DNA of 64,000 bases from Salipiger pentaromativorans (GTDB lineage Bacteria > Pseudomonadota > Alphaproteobacteria > Rhodobacterales > Rhodobacteraceae): NCBI RefSeq assembly GCF_024721115.1, contig NZ_JAMDHK010000002.1, forward strand, positions 310,001 to 374,000. Reading direction: 5' to 3'. The notes below the pieces were generated by a model. That model saw nothing but the letters and a program-made list of their open reading frames with translations, had not been told where the DNA came from and made no database searches. Made by a program: the position numbers and the translations under genes. Shown here in pieces: positions 52,140-63,213 of this stretch. Position 1 is the first letter of the stretch, and each line of letters begins with the position of its first letter.

Positions 52140-52874
52140 TTACTCCAGTTCGATGTCCGCGCTCAGCGCCGGGTCCGACGAGGTGCGGTCTTCCTTGATC
52201 CGCGCTTCCTCGGGTTTCTTGCCCGAGGCCAGGAACACCACCTGCTCGGCGATCGAGGTCACATGATCGCCCATGCGCTCGATATTCTTGGCGATGAAAT
52301 GCAGATGCATGCAAGAGGTGATGTTGCGCGGGTCTTCCAGCATGAAGGTGAGGAATTCGCGGAACAGCGTGTTGTACATCTGGTCGACGTCGCGGTCGCG
52401 GTCGATCACGTCCAGCGCCAGCGCCTCGTCGCGCTTGATATAGGCGTCGAGCGCGTCCTTGAGCATCAGTTCCACGTCGCGCGCCATGCGGCGCAGCGCG
52501 CTGGTCGAGCCGTTGATCTGCGTCATCTGCGCCAGCACCGTGGTGCGCTTGGCGAGGTTCTTGGACAGATCGCCGATGCGCTCCAGATTGGCGGACATGC
52601 GCATCACCGAGAGCACCACGCGCAGGTCGGAGGCGGTGGGCGCGCGCAGCGCGATGAGGCGCGCGGCCTCTTCGTTCAGCACCTCGTCCATCTCGTCGAT
52701 GAGCTTGTCGCCCTTGCGGACCTGCTCGGCCAGCTCCTCGTCGCGGGTCTCCAGCGACTTGGCGGAATCGTGGATGGCCACTTCGACCAGCCCGCCCATC
52801 TTGAGAATCTGCGCCTGGATTCCTTCCAGATCGCGGTCGAAGGCGGAGGCGATATGTTGCTTCAGATCACTCAT
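52140..52874 (-). CDS. phoU: phosphate signalling protein PhoU
   Basis: 244 residues with two PhoU repeats; conserved ERIGDLSKNLAKR and ERMGDHVTSIAEQVVF (the E/DxxxD metal-site repeats) and FNYLTMF-like FREFLTFMLEDP. Links Pst transport status to PhoR. The ATG at 52874 is 5 nt after the pstB stop; the longer frame upstream overlaps pstB. Confidence 0.96.
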   Translation of the reverse strand: MSDLKQHIASAFDRDLEGIQAQILKMGGLVEVAIHDSAKSLETRDEELAEQVRKGDKLIDEMDEVLNEEAARLIALRAPTASDLRVVLSVMRMSANLERIGDLSKNLAKRTTVLAQMTQINGSTSALRRMARDVELMLKDALDAYIKRDEALALDVIDRDRDVDQMYNTLFREFLTFMLEDPRNITSCMHLHFIAKNIERMGDHVTSIAEQVVFLASGKKPEEARIKEDRTSSDPALSADIELE

Positions 52875-52879
52875 GAGAC

Positions 52880-53710
52880 TTATCCGATCCGTCCGGTGAT
52901 ATAGGACTCGGTGCGCGGGTCCACGGGGTTGGTGAAGATCTGGCTGGTCTCGCCGTATTCGACGAGATTGCCGAGATGGAAGAAGGCGGTCTTCTGGCTG
53001 ACCCGCGCGGCCTGCTGCATCGAGTGGGTCACGATGACCACCGAATACTGGCTGCGCAGCTCGTCGATCAGTTCCTCGACCTGGGCGGTGGCGATGGGGT
53101 CGAGCGCCGAGCAGGGCTCGTCCATCAGCAGTACCTCGGGTTCGGTGGCCACGGCGCGCGCGATGCACAGGCGCTGCTGCTGGCCGCCCGACAGGCCGGT
53201 GCCCGGCTTGTCGAGACGGTCCTTGACCTCGTCCCAGATCGCGCCGCGGCGCAGGGCCTTCTCGACGATCTCGTCGAGGTCGGCCTTGTTCTTGGCAAGC
53301 CCGTGGATCTTGGGGCCGTAGGCGACGTTGTCGTAGATCGACTTGGGGAACGGGTTCGGCTTCTGGAACACCATGCCCACCTTGGCGCGAAGCTGCACCG
53401 GATCGACGCGCTTGTCGTAGATGTCCTCGCCGTCGAGCTGGATCAACCCCTCGACGCGGCAGACGTCGATGGTGTCGTTCATCCGGTTCAGGCAGCGCAG
53501 AAAGGTGGATTTGCCGCAGCCCGACGGGCCGATGAAGGCGGTCACGGTCTTGTCGAGGATATCGACCGAGACGTCCTTGATGGCGTGGGTGTCGCCATAA
53601 TAGACCTGAACGTCCTTTGCGGCGATCTTGGTTGCGTTGGCTTCCACGTCGGTCTTCCTCAGAGGTGCGTCATACATGGGTTCTGTCCCCTTATCGAGCT
53701 TTGCGTCCAT
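52880..53710 (-). CDS. pstB: phosphate ABC transporter ATP-binding protein
   Basis: 276 residues. Walker [10 protein letters not shown] (61-69), PstB-type [19 protein letters not shown], signature [14 protein letters not shown], Walker [16 protein letters not shown] and H-loop [16 protein letters not shown]. Energises the Pst phosphate importer. Start at 53710 is 2 nt after pstA; the extra 11 residues before MYDAPL are of unknown value and MYDAPL (53677) is an alternative start. Confidence 0.96.
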   Translation of the reverse strand: MDAKLDKGTEPMYDAPLRKTDVEANATKIAAKDVQVYYGDTHAIKDVSVDILDKTVTAFIGPSGCGKSTFLRCLNRMNDTIDVCRVEGLIQLDGEDIYDKRVDPVQLRAKVGMVFQKPNPFPKSIYDNVAYGPKIHGLAKNKADLDEIVEKALRRGAIWDEVKDRLDKPGTGLSGGQQQRLCIARAVATEPEVLLMDEPCSALDPIATAQVEELIDELRSQYSVVIVTHSMQQAARVSQKTAFFHLGNLVEYGETSQIFTNPVDPRTESYITGRIG

Positions 53711-53712
53711 CG

Positions 53713-55059
53713 TTACCACCGCCGTTCGAATTTGCGGCGCAGAATGATGGCGATCACATTCATGGCGAGCAGGAAGACCAGCAGGATGATGATCCCGCCC
53801 CAGGCCCGCTCGTAATAGGCGGGGTCGGCCCGCTTGGCCCATTCGTAGATCTGCGCGGGCATCGCCGAGTTCGGCGACATGAAGCCCGCGACGACCCCGT
53901 CGGGATAGTTGGTGGCGATATAGCCCACCATGCCGATCAGCAGCAGCGGCGCGGTTTCGCCAAGCGCCTGCGCCAGACCAATGATCGTGCCGGTCAGGAT
54001 GCCCGGCATGGCCAGCGGCAGGACGTGGTGGAACGTGGCCTGCATCTTGGAGGCGCCGACCCCCAGAGCCGCGTCGCGGATCGACGGCGGCACCGCCTTG
54101 AGCGAGGCGCGGGTCGAGATGATGATCGTCGGCAGGGTCATCAGCGTGAGCACGAGGCCGCCGACCAGCGGCGCCGATTGCGGCAGATGCGCGAACTGGA
54201 TGAACACCGCGAGGCCGAGGATACCGAAGACGATCGACGGCACGGCGGCAAGGTTCGAGATGTTCACCTCGATGAAATCGGTGAACCAGTTCTTGGCGGC
54301 GAATTCCTCGAGATAGATCGAGGCGGCCACACCGATGGGCAGCGCCAGCAGCAGCACCACCAGCATCATGAACAGCGAGCCCAGCATCGAGACGCCCAGC
54401 CCGGCCTGTTCGGCGCGGCTTTCCGAGGCGTCGGAGCCGAAGATGAAATCGGTGTTGAAGCCTTTGTGCACGATGCCGGCTTCGCGCAGCGCGTCGGTGA
54501 GATCGAGGTGGCCCGCGTCGATGTTCTTGTCTTCGGCGATGCTCTCGCGGCTCACGCGGTCCTTGAGATAACCGTCCACGCGGCTGGCGGCGAGGATCTT
54601 GAAATCCACCGTGTCGCCGATGCGGTCGGGATGGGCGATCACCCAGTCGCGCACCTGTGCGGCGGCGGAGGCCGAGATCAGCGCCTTCATGTCACCGGCT
54701 TTGGTGTAGTCGGTGGCGATGCCCTCGTTCTGCACCTGCTGCCAGAGCGCGGCCTGGATCAGCGGTGTGTAGCCGAAAGTCGAGACCTTCTTGATGTCAT
54801 CGACATTGCGGTTGCCCTGTTTGTCGAGCTTGGCGGGGTCGAGATAGACCGGCACTTCGATAAAGGTCTGCTGGAAGGCGCCGATGCCGTTCGAGACGAT
54901 CGCGGTCAGCAGCACGACCAGGAAGAAGATGCCGGCGCCGATGGCCGCGAGCCCGTAGATGCGGAACCGTGCCTCCGAGGCGTTGCGGCGTTTGGTGCGG
55001 GCGTCCGAAGCCACGAGGCTCGATCCGTTGCCGCCGCCCTGATAGGTCGCGTCGGTCAT
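53713..55059 (-). CDS. pstA: phosphate ABC transporter permease PstA
   Basis: 448 residues, longer than E. coli PstA (about 296) because of an N-terminal cytoplasmic/periplasmic region of about 200 residues containing one extra membrane segment ([20 protein letters not shown]). The permease core has [40 protein letters not shown] and [20 protein letters not shown]. The long form is common in Rhodobacterales. Overlaps pstC by 4 nt. Confidence 0.94.
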   Translation of the reverse strand: MTDATYQGGGNGSSLVASDARTKRRNASEARFRIYGLAAIGAGIFFLVVLLTAIVSNGIGAFQQTFIEVPVYLDPAKLDKQGNRNVDDIKKVSTFGYTPLIQAALWQQVQNEGIATDYTKAGDMKALISASAAAQVRDWVIAHPDRIGDTVDFKILAASRVDGYLKDRVSRESIAEDKNIDAGHLDLTDALREAGIVHKGFNTDFIFGSDASESRAEQAGLGVSMLGSLFMMLVVLLLALPIGVAASIYLEEFAAKNWFTDFIEVNISNLAAVPSIVFGILGLAVFIQFAHLPQSAPLVGGLVLTLMTLPTIIISTRASLKAVPPSIRDAALGVGASKMQATFHHVLPLAMPGILTGTIIGLAQALGETAPLLLIGMVGYIATNYPDGVVAGFMSPNSAMPAQIYEWAKRADPAYYERAWGGIIILLVFLLAMNVIAIILRRKFERRW

Positions 55060-56510
55060 TCGTACTGCTCCCGGTATTTGCGCACGATGTAGAGCGCGAA
55101 GATATTGAGCCCCAGCGTCAGGACAAAGAGGGTCATGCCGAGGGCGAAGGCCACCAGCGCCTCGGGCGAGGCGAAGTCGGCGTCGCCCGTGAGCTGGCTG
55201 ACGATCTTGGCGGTCACGGTGGTCATCGCGTCGAAGGGATTGAGCGACAGGCGGGCCGCGGCCCCTGCCCCCAGCACCACGATCATCGTCTCGCCGATGG
55301 CGCGCGACGCCGCCAGCAGGATAGCGCCGACGATGCCCGGCAGGGCTGCGGGCAGGATCACCTGCTTGATGGTTTCGGACTGGGTGGCGCCCAGGCCGTA
55401 GGAGCCATCGCGCAGCGACTGCGGCACGGCGTTGATGATGTCATCCGACAGCGAGCTGACGAAGGGAATGAGCATGATGCCCATGACCAGCCCGGCGGTC
55501 ATCACGGCGGTGCCCGCCTGCATCCAGTTCAGCCCGTCGCGGCCGAAGACCGACAGCAGCAGCGGGCCGACGGTCAGCAGCGCGAAGAGACCGTAGACGA
55601 TGGTCGGGATGCCAGCCAGCACCTCGAGCAGCGGCTTGGCCACCGCGCGCATCTTGGAGCCCGCGTATTCCGACAGGTAGACGGCGGCAAAAAGGCCGAT
55701 CGGCACCGCCACGATCAGCGCGATGAGCGAGATGTAGAACGTGCCCCAGAGCAGCGGCCAGATGCCCAGCTCGGACCCGCCGCCAAAGGAGGGCGACCAG
55801 GTGAGCGAGCCGAAGAACTCGGTCGCCGGATAGATGCGGAAGAATTCGATGGTGTTGAAGATCAGCGACAGCACGATGCCGACGGTGGTCAGGATCGCCA
55901 GCGAGGCCGCCGACAGCAGGATGATGCGCACCCCGGTCTCGACGGTGTTGCGGGCGCGGAATTCGCCATGGGCCTGCTTCAGCCCCCAGGCCAGCCCGGC
56001 CAGCGCCAGCGCCAGCACGGCGATGGTCATCCAAAGATTGCCGGTGGCGTTCAGCGCGCGGTATTTCTGCGCCGCGCGCAGCACCTCGGCACTGACATTC
56101 GAGCCAAGCGCCACCCCGGCCTCGCCGAGACGGTTGCGGATGTCGGTGAACTCGGCGCGGATCGACCCGGCCTGTTCATGGGTCATGATGCCCTGCGACA
56201 CGGCGGTGTCGAGCCCGTCGGCCACGCGGCGCACATCCGACATCACCAGCCCCAAGGTCGAACCCTCGGGGATGGCCTGCTCGGTGATCATGCCGCTGAC
56301 CTGGCCGTTCACCACGAAGGGCTGCGCCAGAAGCCAGACGATCAGCGCGGCAAAGGCCGGCACCATCACCTTCATGGCGACGTTCCAGCCGTAATAATTG
56401 GGAAGGGAATGCGGGCGAGCTCCGCCGGCGGTGGTCACGCGCAGGCGCCCGGCGACAAAGCCGGCCGCGGCGAGCGCGAGAACGATAAGGATAAGCCAGA
56501 GAACCGGCAT
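55056..56510 (-). CDS. pstC: phosphate ABC transporter permease PstC
   Basis: 484 residues, also extended at the N terminus (about 180 residues with two extra helices: MPVLWLILIVLALAAAGFVA and MVPAFAALIVWLLAQPFVVN). The permease core shows IALIVAVPIGLFAAVYLSEY, KPLLEVLAGIPTIVYGLFAL and ASRAIGETMIVVLGAGAAAR. Forms the membrane channel with PstA. Confidence 0.94.
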   Translation of the reverse strand: MPVLWLILIVLALAAAGFVAGRLRVTTAGGARPHSLPNYYGWNVAMKVMVPAFAALIVWLLAQPFVVNGQVSGMITEQAIPEGSTLGLVMSDVRRVADGLDTAVSQGIMTHEQAGSIRAEFTDIRNRLGEAGVALGSNVSAEVLRAAQKYRALNATGNLWMTIAVLALALAGLAWGLKQAHGEFRARNTVETGVRIILLSAASLAILTTVGIVLSLIFNTIEFFRIYPATEFFGSLTWSPSFGGGSELGIWPLLWGTFYISLIALIVAVPIGLFAAVYLSEYAGSKMRAVAKPLLEVLAGIPTIVYGLFALLTVGPLLLSVFGRDGLNWMQAGTAVMTAGLVMGIMLIPFVSSLSDDIINAVPQSLRDGSYGLGATQSETIKQVILPAALPGIVGAILLAASRAIGETMIVVLGAGAAARLSLNPFDAMTTVTAKIVSQLTGDADFASPEALVAFALGMTLFVLTLGLNIFALYIVRKYREQYE

Positions 56511-56602
56511 GGCGCCCCCCAGGGTCGTTACGGAAGAAAATGGCCTAAAAGACAGATCGGGGCGGCGAGAACCGCCGCCCCGGGCAATCGGGTCTGTCCC
56601 GA

Positions 56603-57643
56603 TTACATGTTCGAACCCATCGGGGTCTCGTCAGCAACCATGCCCTGGGTTTCCGACAGCTCGGGGTCGGACACGAGGCCGTAGTTGGCGAGCGGGCCAT
56701 CGGGGCCGGCGATCTCGTCGGAGACGAAGAACTCGGCATATTCCTTCAGGCCGGGGATCACGCCGATATGGGCCTTCTTGATGTAGAAGAACAGCGGACG
56801 CGACACCGGGTATTCGCCCGACGCGATGGACGCGGTCGAGGGGGCGATGCCCGACATGGTGGCGACTTTCAGCTTGTCGGTGTTGTTCTCGTAGAAGGCC
56901 AGGCCGAAGACGCCAACGCCGTTCGGGTTGGAGTCGATGCGGGCCAGGGTCTCGGTGTAGTCGCCGTCGATATCGACCGACTTGCCGTCGGTGCGGACCG
57001 CGATGCAGGCGTCTTCCGCGTCGTCTTCGGACATGCCCGAAGCAACCATGGCTTCCATGGCGCCGGTGATTTCGCAGCCCACGGCCAGCACTTTTTCTTC
57101 GAACACTTCACGGGTGCCGTGCTTGGTGCCCGGGATGAAGGCGGCGATTTCAACGTCCGGCAGGTCGGCGTTGAACTCGGACCATTTGGTGTAGGGGTTG
57201 TCCACGATCTCGCCGTTCACAAGCACTTTCGGTGCCAGCGCGTTATAGAGATCGGCCGGTTCAAACGCGGTGAAGGCCGGGCCGTCTTTCTGCGAGGCGA
57301 AGACGATGCCGTCATAACCGATGCGGACTTCGATGATGTCGGTCACGCCGGCGTCGGCACAGGCTTTGATTTCTTTTTCGCGGATGGCGCGCGAGGCGTT
57401 CGCGATGTCGATGGTGTTTTCGCCAACGCCTTCGCAGAAGCGCTTCAGGCCAGCCGACGAGCCGCCGGATTCCACAACCGGGGTCGGGAAGTCGAAGTTT
57501 TCGCCAAAGGCTTCGGCGACGATCGACGCATACGGCAGAACGGTCGACGAACCGGCGACCTGAACGTTGTCGCGGGCGGCGGCAGCGGAGGCCGAGACGG
57601 CGGCGATGGCCAGAGCCGAGGCGGCGAGTTTCACGGATTGCAT
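56603..57643 (-). CDS. pstS: phosphate-binding protein PstS
   Basis: 346 residues with a signal peptide (VKLAASALAIAAVSASAAAA). Phosphate-binding motifs: VAGSSTVLPYASIVAEAFGE, VVESGGSSAGLKRFCEGVGE, IDIANASRAIREKE, and FIPGTKHGTREVFEEKVL. Periplasmic solute-binding subunit of the high-affinity importer. A Pho box precedes it, and the 433-nt gap to phoR indicates a promoter of its own. Confidence 0.96.
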   Translation of the reverse strand: MQSVKLAASALAIAAVSASAAAARDNVQVAGSSTVLPYASIVAEAFGENFDFPTPVVESGGSSAGLKRFCEGVGENTIDIANASRAIREKEIKACADAGVTDIIEVRIGYDGIVFASQKDGPAFTAFEPADLYNALAPKVLVNGEIVDNPYTKWSEFNADLPDVEIAAFIPGTKHGTREVFEEKVLAVGCEITGAMEAMVASGMSEDDAEDACIAVRTDGKSVDIDGDYTETLARIDSNPNGVGVFGLAFYENNTDKLKVATMSGIAPSTASIASGEYPVSRPLFFYIKKAHIGVIPGLKEYAEFFVSDEIAGPDGPLANYGLVSDPELSETQGMVADETPMGSNM

Positions 57644-58076
57644 GAGAATGCTCCTGTCACTGTTTCTGATCCCCTCCCCTCGGGGACCTCGCGGGCAGCC
57701 CTAGGCTGTGCCCGCGATGCTTTTGTGACGGTTGCGTAACAGTTTCATGACACCGCCCAGGGATGGGCAAACTCTGTCCCGGAATCGAGACAGGCACGGG
57801 AGCGCCGCCGGCCAGCGCAGCGCCCAAAAGTGGCACCCGCCATGGCTGCGCAGCCCTGTCTTTCAGGGTATTTCCAATATTTTCCGGTAGGTTATGTCGT
57901 TGTTCGGCAATGCTCGCGCGGTTCCGGACCGCTCTGCCGCCACGTCAGCGGCGGTTTGACCCGGGCGCGTGGGCCCTGTCCCCAATACGCGGGGCGCAGA
58001 TCGCGTTTTTCGGCGATTCTGCGGCGGGCGCGCCCGTGATTCCCGTCATCCGGCGCGGGCGGGCGCCCTGCCCCGG
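57644..58076. other. pstS promoter region
   Basis: 433-nt gap between the phoR stop and the pstS start. It contains the Pho box (separate entry) and no convincing ORF. A locally AT-richer part (about 57868-57915) might hold further promoter elements, but none could be assigned. Confidence 0.5.
57720..57753 (-). promoter_or_regulatory. Pho box (three 11-bp direct repeats)
   Basis: On the minus strand the sequence reads TGTCATGAAAC, TGTTACGCAAC, CGTCACAAAAG as consecutive 11-nt units, matching PhoB sites (TGTCA followed by an A/T-rich 4-6 nt). It ends about 77 nt before the pstS start codon. PhoB encoded at the end of the same cluster should bind here. Confidence 0.8.
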
Positions 58077-59117
<1,041 letters not shown>

Positions 59118-59538
59118 CGGCACCCTCCGATCCGGTGTCATATGGCGCCTTTATGCGCGACTCAGGCAATCTCATGGCAGGGCCTCCTGATGCTGCCGCA
59201 GGCTTCGCACAGGGGGAAGCTGGGAACAATACCGGGTAAAATCAGCGGATCGGAGCTGAATCGAGAACGACTCGGCAAAGTTTCGCCGAAAGTCACGCAA
59301 AAAGTTGCTAATTTTGTTAAGTATTTGTTTTTATTGAAAAACACTCTGATGCGTCAAAATTTCGCAACTTCTACCTCACTATTTATGGGGATAAACCTAA
59401 GGTTGAATTTGCGCTGCTCGCCTTAAAGGCGTAGTGCGCACGAAAATTTCACTTAGAGATGCATTGCGTTTAGGAAAAATTTGTCGCTTCATAGACGTGT
59501 CAGGTGGGGGCGCCTACAACCGCAGGAGCATCATTCCG
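59118..59538. other. AT-rich spacer upstream of the zinc-ribbon gene
   Basis: 421 nt with unusually low GC between about 59250 and 59500. A hairpin with outer arms TGCGC/GCGCA and inner arms CGCC/GGCG lies at 59410-59440. Probably carries promoters for phoR (leftward) and the zinc-ribbon gene (rightward). A GTG at 59434 could extend the latter gene by 35 codons. Confidence 0.5.
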
Positions 59539-60048
59539 ATGCAAAACGATCCTATCGACATACGTTGCCCGAAATGTGGGCACGTTGCTCATTTTCATGA
59601 GCCGTTCCGTTTTACCTGTGTGATCCGCTACGCGGAGGTGCCTGAGAATGCGCATCTCTGGGGGCGAGTAGTCGTTGAAGAATTGTACCCGGAACACTAT
59701 CACTGGCATCAGCCCGAGACGCCGAAACCGACCTTCCATCAAGGCAAGGAAACCGGCCCCGGCTATCGGCTCAATCACCGGGGCATGCGCGAATGCGCCT
59801 GCTGCGGGACGCTCGAAAAGGCCACGATCTCGTGGCCCGAGGATGCCTATTGGCAATGGAATATCGACGGGCACCAACTGGTCGCGCGCAACCGCGAACA
59901 TGCCGAGATGATCCTTGCCTATCTGCGCGAGCGCAAGCGGGTGCCGAACCGCAAGCCGGCACTGCGCAACATTCCGACCGTCATGCTGACCAAGCAGTTC
60001 GCGCCGGTGGTCCAGGACCACGTCGAACGCGCCTTGGAGCAGGCTTGA
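59539..60048 (+). CDS. zinc-ribbon-like protein, unknown function
   Basis: 169 residues. Two CxxC pairs (CPKCGH at about 9-14 and CACCG at about 82-86) make a probable split zinc site. Between them are many His/Trp/Tyr residues (LYPEHYHWHQP). The C-terminal third (HAEMILAYLRERKRVPNRKP, then LTKQFAPVVQDHVERALEQA) is helical and basic. No family recognised. Start at 59539 follows AGGAG by 10 nt; a GTG at 59434 would add 35 residues with less coding character. Confidence 0.68.
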   Translation: MQNDPIDIRCPKCGHVAHFHEPFRFTCVIRYAEVPENAHLWGRVVVEELYPEHYHWHQPETPKPTFHQGKETGPGYRLNHRGMRECACCGTLEKATISWPEDAYWQWNIDGHQLVARNREHAEMILAYLRERKRVPNRKPALRNIPTVMLTKQFAPVVQDHVERALEQA

Positions 60049-60073
60049 CCGGCGCTGACGGGTCTGCCGCGCT

Positions 60074-60591
<518 letters not shown>

Positions 60592-60595
<4 letters not shown>

Positions 60596-61233
60596 TCCTC
60601 TCCCTCCTCGAATTCCTCTTGCAGCCCGCGCACATGCTCGAGCAGCCCCGGCTGTTGCGTCCGCCGCAGCCGGGCCGCCGTCACGATGCTTTTCAGCCGC
60701 TCCTCGGTCTTGTCCAGATCCTCGTTGATCAGCACGAAATCATAGGAGCCCCAGTGCGAGATCTCGTCCCAGCTTTTCTGCATCCGCCTGGCGATCACGT
60801 CGGCCCCGTCCTGGCCGCGCGATTCCAGCCGCCGCTTGAGCTCGGCGATCGAGGGCGGCAGCAGGAAGATCGACAGCGTGTGCAGCGCCAGCTCGGAATT
60901 GGTCATCTGCTGCGCGCCCTGCCAGTCGACATCGAAAAGCACGTCCTTGCCGCCGATGATCGCATCGCGCACCGGCCCCTTGGGCGAGCCGTAGAAATTG
61001 CCGAAGACATGCGCGTGCTCCAGCATCTCGCCATTGTTCACTGCCTTCTTGAAGGCCGCCTCGGTCATGAAATGGTAATCCTCGCCATCCACCTCACCGG
61101 GACGCGGCGCGCGGGTGGTGGCCGAGACCGAAAAGATAATCGAGGAATCCCAGTTGCGCAGCCGTCGCGCCAGGGTCGATTTCCCCGCGCCCGAGGGCGA
61201 GGACAGGATGATCAGCAGGCCCCGGCGTGTCAT
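60592..61233 (-). CDS. gmk: guanylate kinase
   Basis: 213 residues; phosphorylates GMP to GDP. P-loop [10 protein letters not shown] (11-20), GMP-binding [20 protein letters not shown] (36-55), and [12 protein letters not shown]. Six nt downstream of the YicC-family gene, the usual yicC-gmk pairing in alphaproteobacteria. Confidence 0.97.
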
Positions 61234-61239
61234 GGTCGC

Positions 61240-62130
61240 TTACTCCACATTCTGTACCTGTTCGCGCATCTGGTCGATCACCGTCTTGAGCGCCAGACCG
61301 ACCTGCGTCAACGCCGAAGAGCCCGATTTCGAGCAAAGCGTATTCGCCTCGCGATTGAATTCCTGCATCAGAAAGTCGAGCTTGCGCCCGACCGCGCCCT
61401 TGTCGTCCAGCAGCGCGCGCGCCGCCGCCACATGCGCGCCGAGCCGGTCCAGCTCTTCGGTCACGTCGGATTTCACCGCGATCAGAGCCAGTTCCTGCGC
61501 GATGCGGCCCTCGTCCGCGCCGTCGCTGTTCTCCATCACCCGCGCCAGTGCCGCCCGCAGCTTCTCGGCCTGCTCCCCGCGCCGGGAAGCGACCGCCTCG
61601 GCGGCCTGCCCGACCAGCGTCTCGATCTCGTCGAGTTGCCCGGCCAGCACCTGCGCCAGCGCCGCGCCCTCGCGGCGCCGCATCTCGATGAAATCGCTCA
61701 GCGCGGTTTCGAAGGCGCCGAACAGCCTGCCGCGCAGCGCGGCGACGTCGCGTTCGGTCTGGCCCGTGGCCATCACCCCACGCAAGCCGACGATCTGCGC
61801 CGCACTCGACGGCGCGAGCACCAGCCCCCTGCCCCCGGCGGCGCCCTCGATGCGGGCCATGGCATCGAGCACCCGCGCCAGCGCCGTCTCGTCCAGTTCG
61901 GCGGCCTCTTCCTCGCCGCCGCCGGCGATGCGTAGCGAGATCTGCACATTGCCCCGCGCCAGCCGTGCCTGCGCCGCCTTGCGGACCAGAGGTTCCAGCC
62001 CCTCGATCCAGTCCGGCAGGCGCAGCCGCAGCTCCAGCCCCTTGCCATTCACGCCGCGCAGCTCCCAGGCCCAGCGGAGCCCGTCGGTCTCGCCGCTGCA
62101 CGATGCAAATCCGGTCATGGATTGCCGCAT
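61240..62130 (-). CDS. YicC/YloC-family endoribonuclease
   Basis: 296 residues. Starts MRQSMTGFASCSGE and contains WELRGVNGKGLELRLRLPDW (27-46), the YicC_N domain, with DUF1732 at the end (LDFLMQEFNREANTLCSKSG; LALKTVIDQMREQVQNVE). Family members degrade specific RNAs (E. coli YicC acts on the RyhB small RNA). Upstream of gmk. Confidence 0.93.
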   Translation of the reverse strand: MRQSMTGFASCSGETDGLRWAWELRGVNGKGLELRLRLPDWIEGLEPLVRKAAQARLARGNVQISLRIAGGGEEEAAELDETALARVLDAMARIEGAAGGRGLVLAPSSAAQIVGLRGVMATGQTERDVAALRGRLFGAFETALSDFIEMRRREGAALAQVLAGQLDEIETLVGQAAEAVASRRGEQAEKLRAALARVMENSDGADEGRIAQELALIAVKSDVTEELDRLGAHVAAARALLDDKGAVGRKLDFLMQEFNREANTLCSKSGSSALTQVGLALKTVIDQMREQVQNVE

Positions 62131-62374
62131 TTCCGCCTCCTTGCATTCAGACCCGGCGTTTTCCTCCGAAGCGCCCGGTTTTCAAGGGCCTACAGGCTGC
62201 ACGGCGGCATGGCAAGCATCGCGGGGGGCCGTGGCGCGTTAACCTTTCGGTCACAATTGAGGCGAAATTCTGCCGCATTTGAAGTAAGTTGAGACTCAAG
62301 ACGATGAGAATAGCTGGCAAGTTGGAACGGGGGCTCCGACCGCGCTGCGCAACAGCAAAGAAGGAGTGCGCAAG

Positions 62375-63067
62375 ATGTTCGGAACGGGCGGAAACGGACG
62401 GGATGTGGTGTCGATGACCGATCGTGAAAAGCAGAAACGCCTGGCCCCGCTGAGGCTGCTGGAAAGCTACTGGCGCGGGCTGGTGGGGCAATCGGGCGAG
62501 GTGCCGCTGCGCAGCCAGATCGACCCGCGCGGCATCGAAAGCGCGCTGGAATACGCCTTTCTGGCCGAGCGGATCGCGCCGACGCTGGCCAAGCTGCGGG
62601 TCTCGGGCACCCATCTCAACGATCTGATGGGGATGGAGACCGGCGGCATGCCGCTTTCGGCGCTTTTCGCCCCCGAGGCGCGCGCGCCTCTGGGGGTCGC
62701 GGTCAGCCGGGTCTTTGCCGAGGGGGCCGTGGTCCGCATGGACCTGCGCGGCGAGGACGGTTTCGGCAAGGGCGCGCTCGAAGGCCATCTGCTGCTATTG
62801 CCGCTGCGCTCGGACATGGGCGACATGACCCGGATGATCGGCGCGCTCTGCACCACCGGCCGCATCGGTCGGACGCCCCGCCGCTTTGCGATCACCGGCA
62901 GTGACATCCAGCCGGCGCTGCACGCCGCGCCGCGCGCCCCGGCGCCCCTGCCGCCACGCCAGCCGGAACTGGCCGAACCGCCAGCCGCCTTCGCGCCGAA
63001 ACCGGCGCAGCCGCAGGACAGCCGGCGCAAGCATCCGCATCTGCGGCTTGTGGTCTCGAACGACTGA
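62375..63067 (+). CDS. PAS-domain protein
   Basis: 230 residues. A PAS_5-type domain spans about 25-160 (LRLLESYWRGLVGQSGEVPL; LAERIAPTLAKLRVSGTHLN; LMGMETGGMPLSALFAPEAR; LEGHLLLLPLRSD). A Pro/Ala/Gln-rich tail of about 50 residues ends in RKHPHLRLVVSND. ATG 62375 has AAGGAG 10 nt upstream; a GTG 9 nt earlier is too close to it. Function unknown; alphaproteobacterial PAS_5 proteins are regulators or polar factors. Confidence 0.82.
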   Translation: MFGTGGNGRDVVSMTDREKQKRLAPLRLLESYWRGLVGQSGEVPLRSQIDPRGIESALEYAFLAERIAPTLAKLRVSGTHLNDLMGMETGGMPLSALFAPEARAPLGVAVSRVFAEGAVVRMDLRGEDGFGKGALEGHLLLLPLRSDMGDMTRMIGALCTTGRIGRTPRRFAITGSDIQPALHAAPRAPAPLPPRQPELAEPPAAFAPKPAQPQDSRRKHPHLRLVVSND

Positions 63068-63155
63068 GAGCGGGTGGGCTTCGAAAGGCTATCGGGAAAA
63101 CAAGGGGATATGCGGCGATCTTGATGTCCTTGCGCGCCGCACCCCAAATCGAGCA

Positions 63156-63190
63156 CCCCCGCACGGAGAATCCGGCGGGGGATTTTTTAT
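63156..63190 (+). terminator. intrinsic terminator of the PAS gene
   Basis: Compound hairpin: outer stem CCCCCGC / GCGGGGG (63156-63162 with 63175-63181), inner stem CGGA / TCCG around GAA, followed by ATTTTTTATAT. About 90 nt after the PAS gene stop, near the convergent galU stop. Confidence 0.85.
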
Positions 63191-63213
63191 ATATGGCAAA
63201 TGGTTGCGGTGAT

